64,000 bases of DNA, from positions 1-64,000 of the forward strand of contig VXIS01000221.1 of the NCBI GenBank assembly GCA_008704415.1. The letters run 5' to 3'. The notes beneath the pieces are model-generated. The model searched no databases and had not been told where the DNA came from. It worked only from the letters and a program-made list of their open reading frames with translations. The DNA is from Sphaerosporella brunnea. Lineage: Eukaryota > Ascomycota > Pezizomycetes > Pezizales > Pyronemataceae. The translations under genes were made by a program, and so were the position numbers. Below are positions 41,507 to 52,472 of the stretch, piece by piece; positions within the stretch are counted from its first letter, which is position 1, and every line of letters begins with the position of its first letter.

Positions 41507-44500
41507 ACACGCGCGCAAGCGACGACATCTAAGCGCGGAAACGCGAATCGCTGTGACTTCGCAAGCCCGTGGGAGTGTGTTCTGCAGACGCAATCGAAGC
41601 ACTTCCGCCGTCCCACGCAGCGGTTACGGTCACCCAGCCAGAGCGTGTCAGTTTTGTCGGACTGTGCGGCCTAGCGTGATGAGCGCGTGCTTGCGGTGAT
41701 GCATGCGCTGGTTACACACATACACCAAGCACCAGAGGGCTTTGTAATCTGAATGCGCCGCTACAGTGATGTACGTTGGTTGGACAGCATAGGGTAATAG
41801 GCGAGTGATTAGTGGTGAGGCCCGATGGGGGGTGGGTCGCTGTTAGGGGGATCTAACGTTCAATCCAATTACTCCCTCCATCCTTTTCTTTCTCAGACCC
41901 TGTCTTTGAACATCAGGCGCATAGAGCCTCAAACCAAGCAGTCGTATTTACAATAGTCAGTGATAAGTTATGATGAGCAAGGGGTGCGGCAAGTGAGCGG
42001 TTCATCAAAAACTGATTGTTTCTAACTTACGATGATAACAGCCGCGTTGCCGGACCCGGTTTGTGAACAGCAATTCGGAATGTGAGATCAAACACAATCT
42101 TTTGCGACTGTGGTAAAGCTTACGGCGATAACTTGACGGGGGTCCATAATTCCCCTGGTTCTGCCAATTCATCAGAATAATACAACACAGCAACGAAACA
42201 GAAAATCAATGAGTTCATGAAACTTAACAACAATACAACATCCACGGCGAATTGAATAAGAGGCCCAGAAGGTGGCCGGTGCAGTGCTCAATGAAGCAAA
42301 TCTTGAGCAGTGGCGGCGGCTGCAAAAAAAGACTCTGGCTGCCGGAATAACGAGACAAAAGCCGCAGACACTGATGATGCTTCCTCCACAAAGGAAGATA
42401 TGGAGCATCCTAATATCTGTCGTTCATGATGAGTTTCAATCGTTGTAGTGCTGTTTCTGTGCAATTATTTGTGGGTTGTCGCTGTTTCTACACAAACCGG
42501 ATTATGTTCCATGGTTGCATGATTCCGCTATCACACTGTAAAATATTTTCAAACCGTGAGTTGTTAACTGTGCAAAGCTTGGAATGGCAATTGACTTAGA
42601 TTCCACTCAGCTACAACACATACGGGATGCCTCGAATGTGAACGGTTTGAGGGATCAGCCTCGCCACGCGGCAGTTAAAAATAGTGACGCAGCGTAATAA
42701 TAGAGACTTTGGAAGAGCGGGCTATTGGATGAACCAGTCTTGAAAATGGTGCAGAAATTGGAAGCTTGTCATGGGTGAGTGGTTAGGTGCGTGATCGAGG
42801 ACACGGGGTACAGACATGTTTAGACAGCATTCCAACCCTGCCCATTCAATTTGAAAACAACGTGTTTGATGCGCATGGCGTGCGGCACACGAGTAGGATA
42901 TGTGGTTGAGCACTTTCCATATGTTGGAGGGGTCAGGCACAACCCGGTTTGGATCTGTAGCAGAAATCAGCAGCTCTCAACTGGCAGCCTCCGTCGTGGA
43001 GAGTTGAATTCGCAAATCGTGTAAAGGTGGAATGGACATTGTGAGTGGTAAGATAAAACAGGTCTTTTACTCTTCTGACGCAGAGAAGGCTTGCACTCAT
43101 CGGAACAGCGTTGTTCTGTCTTCGGCGTGTTTTTGAATGTTGGCACACGCGAAAACCTAACCCATGAGCAGGTACAAGCGTGATTTTTGGATGTTTTCAA
43201 GAAGAAAGAAAGAAACTAACGACGAAAGACGAGAAACAGGGAGGTTGTTGATGGTATAGATGGACTCTCAGTCCAAAAATATTGCTCAATTTCACGCAGT
43301 GGGCGTCAAAAACGTGTGTAGAAGTGTTAATTGCGAGGTATAGAGACTGACGCTTCATTCTGCAGTGTAAAAGGCAGAAACAAGAGTTAACTCAGGGATT
43401 TTGATCTAGCTCTACATATACCCTGGAACGTCTGAAATATGGCGGCATATGCGGTGCATGGTGGATTCATATTTATACGACGAGTGAGATGGCCGCAGTG
43501 CGGGAGTATATGCGACGCAGTCGAGAAACAATCGCGCAATCGCAGATTGGAGAAGAGAGAGTGCTCCGTATGTTCTTGGTGTTTCGGTTCGGTACAATTC
43601 CACTCACACTGATTGTCTTTGTGAAGCATGGAAAACACCTACCTCATGTGCTCCGGCAAACCCTCTCGCACACCTCTTTCCCTCTTTCTTCCCCGTGTTG
43701 TTCCTTGCCTCCTTCAATCAACTTTGACACAAAAGAAAAGACTTCTGCCCATTCTCTCCCGGGTTGTTCCTTCTTTCCTGCAATCAATGTCAACAACCTC
43801 TTCGGATTGCTCATTCATCTCCTTTTTCAGCGGTCCTTGCAGCATGTTTGACACCAAAGACACAGCTTCTTCCCTTTACTAATGCATCTCCCATCACTGC
43901 GTTTCTTGCTTCCTTCAATCAACTTCGACATGAAAATATATCACAATACAACCAGCTTTTACACAACCTAATCTTCCGTACTTCAAATTCAACACAAAAA
44001 TGTACATTCCAAATCACTGCAGCCTTTGTCATTCCCATGGGCCTGCAGTTCATCATTCGCAGCATCTTCGAAATGTAACGTCCACCATGATGAACCTGTT
44101 TGTATGACAGACAACCAGGCCCACCACCTGTACGTGTGCCCACAGGAAAAACCACTATCGACGAACCGGGTTTTAAGTCACCGCTACCATGGGGACTCTT
44201 TGTTGCGGACACCAAATCTCAACCCTGCACATCGGAGATGCCATCTGGTGGTCATCAGTTGGTGACGCACACAGATCGCTAGCCAAGACGCCTGCTGTTG
44301 AGGGACCCTTTGAGATCCACCCAAAGAGGAAAACCTATCGACAATGCAGTTACGGGGGCCTCACCATTTCCGAGCACCATGGGCTGGTATGTTCAAATAC
44401 GTACTTGATCAGACTTGACTGTTGCTAACACCAGTGCTAGGTCCACAACGGGTACATGTGCCGAGCTCATCGGCTCAGATACATCAAGGCAATGAGATAC

Positions 44501-44636
44501 CACAGGATTTGAGTCCATCTTTGATGCACCAGCGGCGACTGCTGTCTGTGGTTTAAACCGGACTGCACTGCGTGGTGGCCGTCAGCAGTCCACACGGAGG
44601 CGCCGAGGATCGCGCTTGATTTCAATGACAACAACG
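41507..44636. other. Long stretch without a supported gene, relatively AT-rich
   Basis: Between 43640 and 43960 the phrases GTTGTTCCTTgcctCCTTCAATCAACTTtGACA and close variants recur three to four times at about 95-100 bp spacing, a weak tandem repeat. Frames of up to 120 codons overlap this repeat. Plus-strand fragments near 44100-44420 (GDAIWWSSVGDAHRSLAK, EGPFEIHPKRKTYRQC) look protein-like but were not identified. Confidence 0.4.
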
Positions 44637-44638
44637 TG

Positions 44639-44813
44639 TGTGAGAACTCGGAGGATCACGACAAGGCTGAGTCTAGAATTGTACAGTGCGAGTACGTGAC
44701 TTAGGGTCGAGGCTCGGCGGAGGCACGGCGGAGAATCACGTATATATACATGCCGCGGAACCCATCCTGGAATCTAACTTACTCCTACCTTCTTACGCGA
44801 CCATCTCGCCACA
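44639..44813 (+). repeat. Probable 5' LTR of a gypsy-type retroelement with primer-binding site
   Basis: A 175-bp stretch begins TGTGAGAACTCGG and ends CTCGCCACA. It contains a TATA box (TATATATA at 44741) about 70 bp from the end. It is followed directly by TTGGTAGCAGCAC, which resembles the TGGTA-CAG primer-binding site next to many fungal gypsy LTRs, and then by a gag-like frame. No second LTR was found in the window, so the assignment rests on layout alone. Confidence 0.45.
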
Positions 44814-44953
44814 TTGGTAGCAGCACTTCCCGTGAATAGTACAATCGGACCTGTTGTCGTCGCCAATTCACGGACAACCAGATTCAATTCCACATTTGAC
44901 CAGAGCACACACCGACGAACTAACGAAAGAGTAGTGAAAGATCGAGTTCCACG

Positions 44954-45718
44954 ATGAAGTTGTCCACGAAACCTGAACCAGCTCACGAAGCCGAGAACAC
45001 CCCCTCGCGAACCTTGTATACGCACCTCATCGAGCATAAGGGTTGCACGTTTAAAGTCACCACAACGACACGCATCATACAACACCTAAGGCAGCGAGAG
45101 GTGCTGCTGTTGTCCCTGCCGAGTGAGGTGGTCGAGTGAATGCCCATGCAAGCGTTAGCATGGGCTCGTGCTATTGAAGACAAGCCCTGAGAGGAGGTTG
45201 AAGGCTTACAGGACAACGTCTACACCATCGAACTGGAAAACAACCGGCTACGGAACAAGCACGACGAGGACCTGTGGGAGCCGAGGACCAGGGTGGCGCA
45301 GTTGACATAGGGGCTGTAGCAACGGACAAGGGAGCTTGGTATAGCCAACACCCAGATCGCTGTACTTGTATGTCGCCTTAGGTCTACCACTGAATCTGTC
45401 AGAACCCCAGCAATTCGCTCCATTTCACCACATGTGGGTCCAGCTCTGTCACGACTGGACACAGCACATGATGGTCCAGCACCTATTATGGCCCAGGACG
45501 CAATCCACATGACAAGGCAGGCAGCTGTCAGGGAACGGTACACAATCCACACCACGATGCCAGTTTCCCTTACCCCGCTGCCTTTACGCCCAACCATGGA
45601 GCGGAGCGGATTCCACCCGGCAATGCAAATATTACTGGTCCATACTCGGATGCCATATATGGAGTTTAGCGTGACGCTCACTTCATACTCTATATCTCAA
45701 CAGAAACGACCTCTATAA
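44954..45718 (+). pseudogene. Gag-like protein of the LTR element, four in-frame stops
   Basis: One plus-strand frame from ATG 44954 runs 255 codons to 45718, broken by TGA (45137, 45188) and TAG (45308, 45317). All four stops can come from CGA or CAG by one C-to-T change, and there is no indel. The protein includes LYTHLIEHKGCTFKVTTTTR, a coiled-coil-like EEVEGLQDNVYTIELENNR and a Pro/Met-rich C-terminal part (MARY-type motifs absent). Position after an LTR-like block and primer-binding site suggests gag. No protease or polymerase follows; family-X copy iii begins within 250 bp. Confidence 0.5.
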
Positions 45719-46062
45719 CTCCACGTGTGTTGCGTGGCACTTGGACTTAACCCGGACGTAAACAGAAGTCACCGGCTCACAAAGCGATGGACTTTGCAAA
45801 TGGGAGTGTTCAAAGATTTTTAATGGGCAAGAACCTGAATTACGCCTGCAAAGGGTTTCCAGTTTCCATTTTGAATCAATCGCAACATCGGTTCAAGAGC
45901 ACCCATCACCGGCCTGCACCACCTCAATTGAAAAACTGCAAACGTGCTCACAACATTGAATAGCCCCCGTATGCTATAGCGCCCTGCCTGAAGGCACGCG
46001 CGAGAGAGATAGCAAGCTGTTCTTGAACAGTGATTTTCCAAACGTCCTTCCAAAGTGTTGAG

Positions 46063-46385
46063 CAAGCCGCAACCCTCCCGCTTCTCCCAGCTGCATTCTT
46101 TTGGGGGGCCCAAGTCATTTTGAGATTGAATCGAACGCCCTCACACTCGATAGGAGGAAGTCTGGCACCCACTCCACGGGCGTAATGACTATCTTCCGAA
46201 ATTTCAAGGCCACAATGGGTAAATCCTGCACCGGACTGGTTCCGGAGTGTGGAGCGGGCCCCAACCCTCCCGCTCCTACCAGCGTCATTCTTTTGCTGGG
46301 TCCGTAGTCGTTCCGAGATGGAATTGAATGACCCCAAGCTCCGCACAAGCAAATCCGGCACTAACTCAGCGGGCACCATTTTCTC
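46063..46385 (-). repeat. Tandem duplication inside family-X copy iii, two units about 180 bp apart
   Basis: CAACCCTCCCGCTTCTCCC, GCATTCTTTTGGGGGG and GTCTGGCACCCACTC in one unit correspond to CAACCCTCCCGCTCCTACC, TCATTCTTTTGCTGGG and ATCCGGCACTAACTC in the other. The same iterated theme (REISED-D-ARGVGSG) makes up the tail of copy iv. Confidence 0.7.
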
Positions 46386-46596
46386 TTCCACACGATGAGG
46401 ACGCTCGTCGTCAGCGGTTTTGTCAGCTTCTAGTTCCTCGAGCAACTCCAGCACTGGGACGTGTGGCAGCTCACGACGCTTCCGGTTGCCAAAGTGCTTT
46501 TGGCTCCGGATGCGATTGCCCCACATCTGCAATCCGAACCGGTGAAGATTGTTTGCTGCGGCTACAACATCCGGGTACCAGTAGTTGAGGGACAGG

Positions 46597-46906
46597 TAGT
46601 GCTGTGCACAGGTCGGGGCACCCCGACGGGGTACGGGGAGCGACGGCGCGGCGACCGCCTCAACGTACCCCCGATCCACCCCGCCGCGCCCCGTTCATTC
46701 CACTGCCACCCCGTTGGAACCCTGGTCACGCCAATGCTCCATATACATGCCGCCGCGGCGATACCCTGTCACACCCGCCCAACCCCGGTCACCCCGTAGC
46801 GCGCCGGTGCGCCCCGTCCCACGCTGGTGCACCTTGCCCTGCCCCGGCCTACCTCGTCTCGCCCCACCCGCCCACGGCCCGACCCGTCACCCAGTGCACA
46901 GCTCTA
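46597..46906 (-). mobile_element. hAT-2 MITE (310 bp) inside family-X copy iii, perfect 8-bp target duplication
   Basis: Left end TAGTGCTGTGCACAGGTCGG, right end CAGTGCACAGCTCTA. GGGACAGG is duplicated at 46589-46596 and 46907-46914. The octamer lies in the codons for the conserved LSLNYW stretch of family X, so the insertion happened in coding sequence. Shorter than the other two full copies and GC-rich. Confidence 0.93.
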
Positions 46907-47315
46907 GGGACAGGTTGTTGAGCGTCACGGTCAGAACTCTCGACCAATGACTTGGCGAACCGGAATGATCCCTGGGATGGTATATCTGCCAGCTCTGGTC
47001 GACGATGAATTTGACAAGCAGAGCAAAGAACTTCTCCACATTCTTACCGGGCGAGAAAAGGCTGAAATTTCTGTACTGTTCAGATATGGTCATTGCCCGG
47101 ATGGAATTTACACTTTGGTAGCGGTTGATGGGTTGGGCAACCGTTCGGAGGCTATCGAAGAGAAGCACTGACAGTAGTCCGGGAGTATTGAGGTGGCCCC
47201 GATGTTGTTTGGATTCCTGGTTTGAACAGAGATATGAGGCGCTCCGCAAAGCGCTCAGGTACAGCTGCAAAGAAAGGTCATCAGTGGAATCAATAATCAC
47301 AAGAGGGTGACACAC

Positions 47316-48421
47316 ACGTTTTTACAGTAGCTGAAGGCAAAAAGATCCGCCCTGTGGAAGACAACGTGGCGTCGGCATGGTTTATGAATGCGTGCGTGGT
47401 TAAAGCACGCATCATCGTGGCAAGATCGAGACACTGTCACCTTTTAGTGGCGGATCCGGAATTGCGAGCCTTGACTGACATGTCAGACGGCGGGGCCGGC
47501 GAAGGGACGAAGAAGACATTGCATTGGCGCAGAACAAGATCACGTACCGAGGTGAGGTCCAGGCTCGTATTGCAGGGCTGCTGTCAAAGTTTAGCCTGTG
47601 GGAATAATCGAGACAGAGAAGGCACTGACGCGCAGCAAGACACAGCGCCAGAAACACATGGGGGACAGTAGGTAGTCAAACAGGGTAGTTGCAAGGTGGT
47701 GGGGAGCATGCGGGTTGTTCAGAGGTCGTGAAGCGGTGGATGATGGGAGAGCTGGTAAACAGTTGCTTGAGAAGAGGGTGTAGTTGTAAGTGGTATGTAG
47801 AGGTCTATCTGCATTCTGGGTTCAACCTGGGGTGTCTATCTAACTAGGTACCCTGAAAATCACTCAACCTTTACCTTAGCCCTACACTATCCATCACTCA
47901 ACCCATATGCGCACCTAACTCTCCGGGCGCGGCCTACGCGTTTGGTTTCCTTGTATTTCCATTCTCCCAAGCAGGGGACCACACCGTAGGCCACGCGCGT
48001 GAGCGCGGAGGTGATTCTGTATCTTAAATGCTACATTGTCACCGGCGAATTGCAATATGATTGACACAAAATAAACCAGCGGGAAGACAGTTGAAGGGGT
48101 CATGACGTTGACGAGTCCGCGTTCCGGATGTAGCTCAGCGGGTGTTTGTGCAAAGGGGTCAAAGGTGATGTGTTCAAAGGTGAGGGGGCTGATGAAGTGT
48201 TAAGGCAAAGTTTAGCGTTTGGGGGCTGCGAGTAAATTACACGCGTGAAAATGCATGTCACGCGTCTCAACACAGATTGTCACTCCCCATGCCACAGGTG
48301 GAGTAGGCGCAGAGTGCAAAACCAACAATGATTGGTCCGATGAAGATGTTGCAGTGAAAAAAAACGCAGAATTTTGCAGACAACGCCAGCTGCCTGTGTC
48401 GCCTCATCCGGTGGCTACGAT
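47316..48421. other. No gene supported
   Basis: Plus-strand frames near 47354-47671 are open but unrecognised. A tRNA-like box A (TAGCTCAGCGG) occurs at 48133 without a matching box B or acceptor stem. Confidence 0.35.
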
Positions 48422-49037
48422 TCAAGGCTTGACGTACGCCACCACGATGGAAGCCATATTGTCACCCACTATCTCTTGCGTGCTTGCCACTTCGTTCGCA
48501 GCCAGCGGCCAGTCTGCCATCCACCTCATGGCCAATGCTACCTGACCCTCAACGATGTCCGGAGCAACTGCCATTCGTCGACTGAGTGCTATCAATTTCA
48601 TTAGATGCGACAGGGCATTGTAGAGGTCCGGCAGTGGGGCAAGCAAAGTTAAGATGCGATCTGGAGGGGGCAAATAATAGTCGTGGGCTTGCATTGCATT
48701 AATGCCGAGGCTGTATAGCGCGCCGATCTTTGACACTTTCAGGGCAAACGATGACTGCGTCGGCACGTCCACCAGCACCAGCCTGAGTGCCGGAATAGCC
48801 AATCTTTGCATCCGGGAGCTGCGGATCCCGATGATGCAGCAGCTCAGGACATTAATGGCACCAGGCAGGGCCTGGCAGAGAATGATTTTGGAACGCTTGG
48901 TGTGGACGAGGTGCTGCGCAAGTTCAATCTGGGTTTTGCCTCTGTGCCATGGCGCAGTGGCTGCGCATGCTTCCCCCGTTCCGGGCTGCGTACTTATGTG
49001 ATTTCGTCGTCCAATTGGGGCGTTTGGCGGCCTAGGG
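48422..49037 (-). CDS. Hypothetical open frame, product unknown
   Basis: About 205 codons are open on the minus strand; the first ATG is at 48811, giving 129 residues, but the upstream 75 codons (QPGTGEACAATAPWHRGK, IELAQHLVHTKRSKII) are equally open. The sequence is rich in Leu/Ala helices (LAIPALRLVLVDVPTQ, ALSHLMKLIALSRRMA, LAMRWMADWPLAANE) and looks protein-like. No domain, splice site or second copy was found. A frame of this length could arise by chance in this window. Confidence 0.3.
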
Positions 49038-49441
49038 TGTCACTGTCTGCACCGCGATGAGTTCAATTCCGCGATCCCATCGGTCAGTTTGTCTGTCGGG
49101 CAGGGAGCTTCTGTCAGACTTGCTCTCAGTCATTTGATCTCCCTGCGCCGCCCCCTCTGTCGCCTTTTGCTGCCAACAATGCAAATGCATAGCACCAAAT
49201 AGAGCGTAACTTGGTCCGCAGTTGTGCAGTTGACTGTGGGCTGGTCAGCTGAATACGTCATTTGTTCTCAGAGGTACAAATCCCCAATCTGTCCGAACAT
49301 CGACATTCCAGTGCTGAGGAAGTTAATTTTAATCATTGCCAAAGTGCTGGATTGTGTTTCACGGTGGTGTGGGCAGGAGGTACGGAATTGTGGGCTTATC
49401 TTTTGCGTGTCCAGGGGTGATTGAACTGAGGTGATGGTGGC

Positions 49442-49538
49442 CAGTGCTGTGCACAAAGCGGGGGGAGGGAAAATCTGGGTCCGTTGAAGCGGTTGTTGCC
49501 CCGTCGCGCCCTCTGCCCCCAATCTGTGCACACCACTG
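49442..49538. mobile_element. Possible short hAT-2 relic
   Basis: CAGTGCTGTGCACAAAG at one end and CTGTGCACACCACTG at the other are inverted and resemble hAT-2 termini. Only 97 bp, with no target duplication, so a coincidental inverted repeat is possible. Confidence 0.35.
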
Positions 49539-50109
49539 ACTTTAGGTGTAAAGTTCAGAACCAATTGATGGTCGATATGAGTAAATCGTGGATAATAAGA
49601 TTAGATGAGAGATATGCCGGAAGTGGTAAGGTCGCGCGCACGCCGCCACGACATGGATATGTAATTTTCGGAATAAGCGAGAATACAGGGGCGTAGTTGA
49701 TGCTTGGATAGGGGGAGTGTTGAGGTATCCAGTGTGCGTCACGCTATACCCTATATATCATTTGAGTATGGACTGGGTTACTAGGGTTTCATAGCAATGT
49801 AGTTAGATTAAGATTTGAAGCTAGCAAGCCGTTGCTGCACCTAAGTGGCAGTAACCGCACGTTAGCTCCTTACCATTGATATATAACATCGCGATACGTT
49901 CTACACTGGTGACAACCTATTTACAACAAACTGCGAGTCAATTAATTTGTCGTCCGCTATCTGGCAATACTAATCTTGGATCCAGCAGAATGTCAGGCGC
50001 ACGAGAATCCGCACATATGGCCTTGCCGACCCCGCAGCAAACGAGGAAAAGTCTAATGTTCTTCCCGTGAAATTTATCCCCTTGCAGTAATGACATTTTT
50101 ACCATTCCT
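49539..50109. other. No gene supported
   Basis: Short frames only; no repeat recognised. Confidence 0.4.
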
Positions 50110-50766
50110 AAGAAAAGACTGGTTTGCTGAGCATGTAGGCCAGGGTTCTCACGGTTGCATTTGACCAGCTGTCACTGAGCGCCCGGTACCGTGCTGTGTT
50201 CCCCAGCCTTCAGGTTGTGGCCGCTGGCACCAACCTTTACCGATTTGATACACGGATGTGAGTGACTGGGCTCAGCATGCAATAACACTTTACCACCCGG
50301 ACGGTTCGGCTGCTGTCACAGTGCCTAGTGCTGGAGTTGCCTAACAAACTCCAAGCTGACAAAACCGATTGTAAGGAAGATGATGATACCACACGTGGAG
50401 CTGATGGTGCCCATCCTCGCGATGAACTTTCGGAAGATAATGATAACCCTCATTGAAGTCACTATGAAATTTCTGAAGGAGAATATGACGCTCGTGGAGT
50501 TGGTTCTGGATTGGATTGTTGTTGCCCTGAACGGTTCAAAGATGAAAATGGTGCCCGTGAAGCTGATGGCAATCGTCTTCGCAATGAACATTTGGAAGAT
50601 GACGATAACGCTCGTGGATGTTGCTGTGAAATTTCACAAGAAGGATATAAGACTCGTGGAGTTGGTTCCAAATTGGATTGTTGTCGCCGTGAAATTTTGG
50701 AACATGAACATGACGGTCATGACGTTGGTTCCGGATTGGATTGTCATCGCCGTGAACTTTTGGTAA
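50110..50766 (+). pseudogene. Family X, copy iv, on the opposite strand, with repetitive tail
   Basis: Plus-strand reading: RVLTVAFDQLSLSARYRAV, FPSLQVVAAGTNLYRFDTRM, a TGA where copy i has Trp, then VLELPNKLQADKTDCKED. It passes into a run of repeats RDELSEDNDN, CEISQEGYKTRGVGSK, LDCCRREILEHEHDG and HDVGSGLDCHRRELL. The repeats (about 40-60 bp) give a Asp/Glu/Arg-rich tail. The TGG-to-TGA change equals C-to-T on the other strand. Orientation is opposite to the other three copies. Confidence 0.6.
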
Positions 50767-52215
50767 ATGACCATGGCTTGTGGAGTTCGTGGTGGATACA
50801 ATTGTTATTGCCATGAACCTGAGGAGGCAATTCATTGGGCCACGGACAAAAACTTTGAGAGCATGACGCACCGCCTCAAAAAGATGGTTCCTCATTCTAC
50901 AACAAGACCAAGCTAGCGGTCGGTACAAGACGTGAAGAAATTCTCACCGACCCTGCGTGCAGGGACGTTGATGCCGCCAAAATCTTGGTAGAAAACCTTT
51001 CAGACAACATTGTGAAATTTCAGACTGACTGTGAACTTGAAATAGCAAATTCGTTGCAGGCCAAGCCTGCCCTCCTTTTGTCCATGTAATCACGCCTATT
51101 TGGAAAAATCTAAACGGTTGCGCACATGTTGTGAGCCTTGTTGTCCTTTCCAAGATTGCTTTTTTTTGAGATTGCCGAGATCATGACTCCTCAGTCAAGG
51201 CATCTGTCCTCAGCACCAATAGCTCCAGTTTCTCATGATTATATGAGTATTTCACTCAGTATCGCCATCGCTGTTAATGATCGCAACGTAGAAATAATTG
51301 AGGAGGGAGGGCCGGTTGTACTGAGCTAGTTGCTCTCAGGAAAACCAGGCAGATGGGGGCCCTATTGACCCAGTCGACCTAGGCTCTGTAACATGTAGAG
51401 GCTTGCTACATATTGCAGTGTGGTCTTGAATTCCTTGGGTCTGTGATTCACAGACATCGACATAATCGTTGATGTGGCGCTTCCTTTTATCAATAACACT
51501 GTGAGATGTCTTGTCCGGAGTGACAGCGCGTGGCTCTATGCACGGGCACCAGTTTGACACCGGGGACAGCCAACAGCGTTATGCTGAAAGCGTCCCCATG
51601 CTCCAGCCTGGGCTTACTGTTCAAAGGCAGCTGGTAGCAGCGGATCGCAGCTGGCCATAGCACAACCGTGACTGTTTTCAAGGCACTGCATCCACCCTGG
51701 TGGCCATCTTGATGGATAAATTGCCGACGCGCAAGTGTAGCAGAAGCAGCGAGACCAGCCAAGGTGCTTGGGGGGGCGGGTGGGGTCGTTGCAAAGCAAT
51801 AAAATGTGACATCTTAAAATACCTTTGCAGAGCAGAACGGTGTCTACCAATATGCAGAAGAGCTGCCCCGTCGTCGAGGTCTTGAATCGATTCTCATACA
51901 AGAAAGGTGGGTCAGCTATTGGCGCTGACGTAGCTCATAAGGGTAACGGGCTACACGATTAGTGGCGGCTATTGCTGAAGCAAGACAACCCCGCGAAGTT
52001 GATGGACACCGGTACACACCTGTGTTCCACCAAATCAACCCACCCAATGTAAACTATGCCCACCACAACACCCAACTCGAGTATGCCTCGGTACAGTGGC
52101 AATGACCAAACTCAGCGGCTGAAATCGTGAGTTACAAAGCTTCCCTAGCCCACTACCTCTGATGGATACACGCTATCGCCTCCCTCCTGGACTTACCCGC
52201 TGTAGTTCATGCGGG
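50767..52215. other. No gene supported
   Basis: Minus-strand frames between 51336 and 51901 (for example RKRHINDYVDVCESQTQG) have protein-like composition but no recognisable domain. Confidence 0.35.
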
Positions 52216-52472
52216 ATATGGGTGGAGATACCCAGATTTTTACCATTCAATCTGGGTAACCAGCAGGTGAGGTTTTACCCGGTAATTTACCCGGTTTTCC
52301 TGGGTCAAATACGCAGGTAATGGGTATCTCGCAGCCGAGGGCAGGCCAGAATACACCGGGCGATCTGGATATCTCAGTTTTTTACTTCGTGAGAGCTGCA
52401 TATCTCGGGTTGTTTACTCGGTGCCAGCGGTGTATCTGAGGTGTTTTACACAGTCGAATTTTGGTATTGGAT
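52216..52472 (-). repeat. Inverted partner of the periodic repeat at 33560-33880
   Basis: Read on the minus strand it gives CTGTGTAAAACACCTCAGAT, GAGTAAACAACCCGAGATAT, AAAAAACTGAGATATCCAG, CGGTGTATTCTGGCC and CCCTCGGCTGCGAGATACCC, in the same order as in the 33.6-kb copy (CTGTGTAAAACACCTCAAAT ... CCTCGGCTGCTATGTACCC). The similarity extends about 250 bp, through flanking GATTC-GC motifs. Confidence 0.7.

Larger units (their letters stand above)
45948..47315 (-). pseudogene. Family X, copy iii, split by a hAT-2 MITE
   Basis: The longest copy. The upstream part (47315 down to 46907) reads QYRNFSLFSPGKNVEKFF, LLVKFIVDQSWQIYHP and RVLTVTLNNLSL. The MITE at 46597-46906 then interrupts it, and the frame resumes SLNYWYPDV, LHRFGLQMWGNRIRSQ, VLELLEELEADKTADDERP and GLEISEDSHYARGVGAR. 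The C-terminal half contains an internal duplication (QQKNDAGRSGRVGARSTL and PQKNAAGRSGRVAACSTL). Excising the MITE and one target octamer rejoins the frame. The N-terminal extension above 47240 is open but has no counterpart in other copies. Function unknown. Confidence 0.6.

Noticed and set aside
44954..45718. Minus-strand frame of 153 codons at 45220-45681 as an alternative gene
   Set aside because: It is the shadow of the plus-strand gag-like frame, which is longer, has coiled-coil character and follows an LTR-like block.
48128..48190. tRNA-like box A (TAGCTCAGCGG), possible SINE or tRNA
   Set aside because: The box B at the right distance is poor and no acceptor-stem complement follows, so neither a tRNA nor a clear tRNA-derived SINE is supported.
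48105..48200. Hammerhead-ribozyme-like words (TGACGAG, CTGATGA)
   Set aside because: Penelope-like elements can carry hammerheads, but no GAAA core strand or matching stems were found here or near the element at 1-966.
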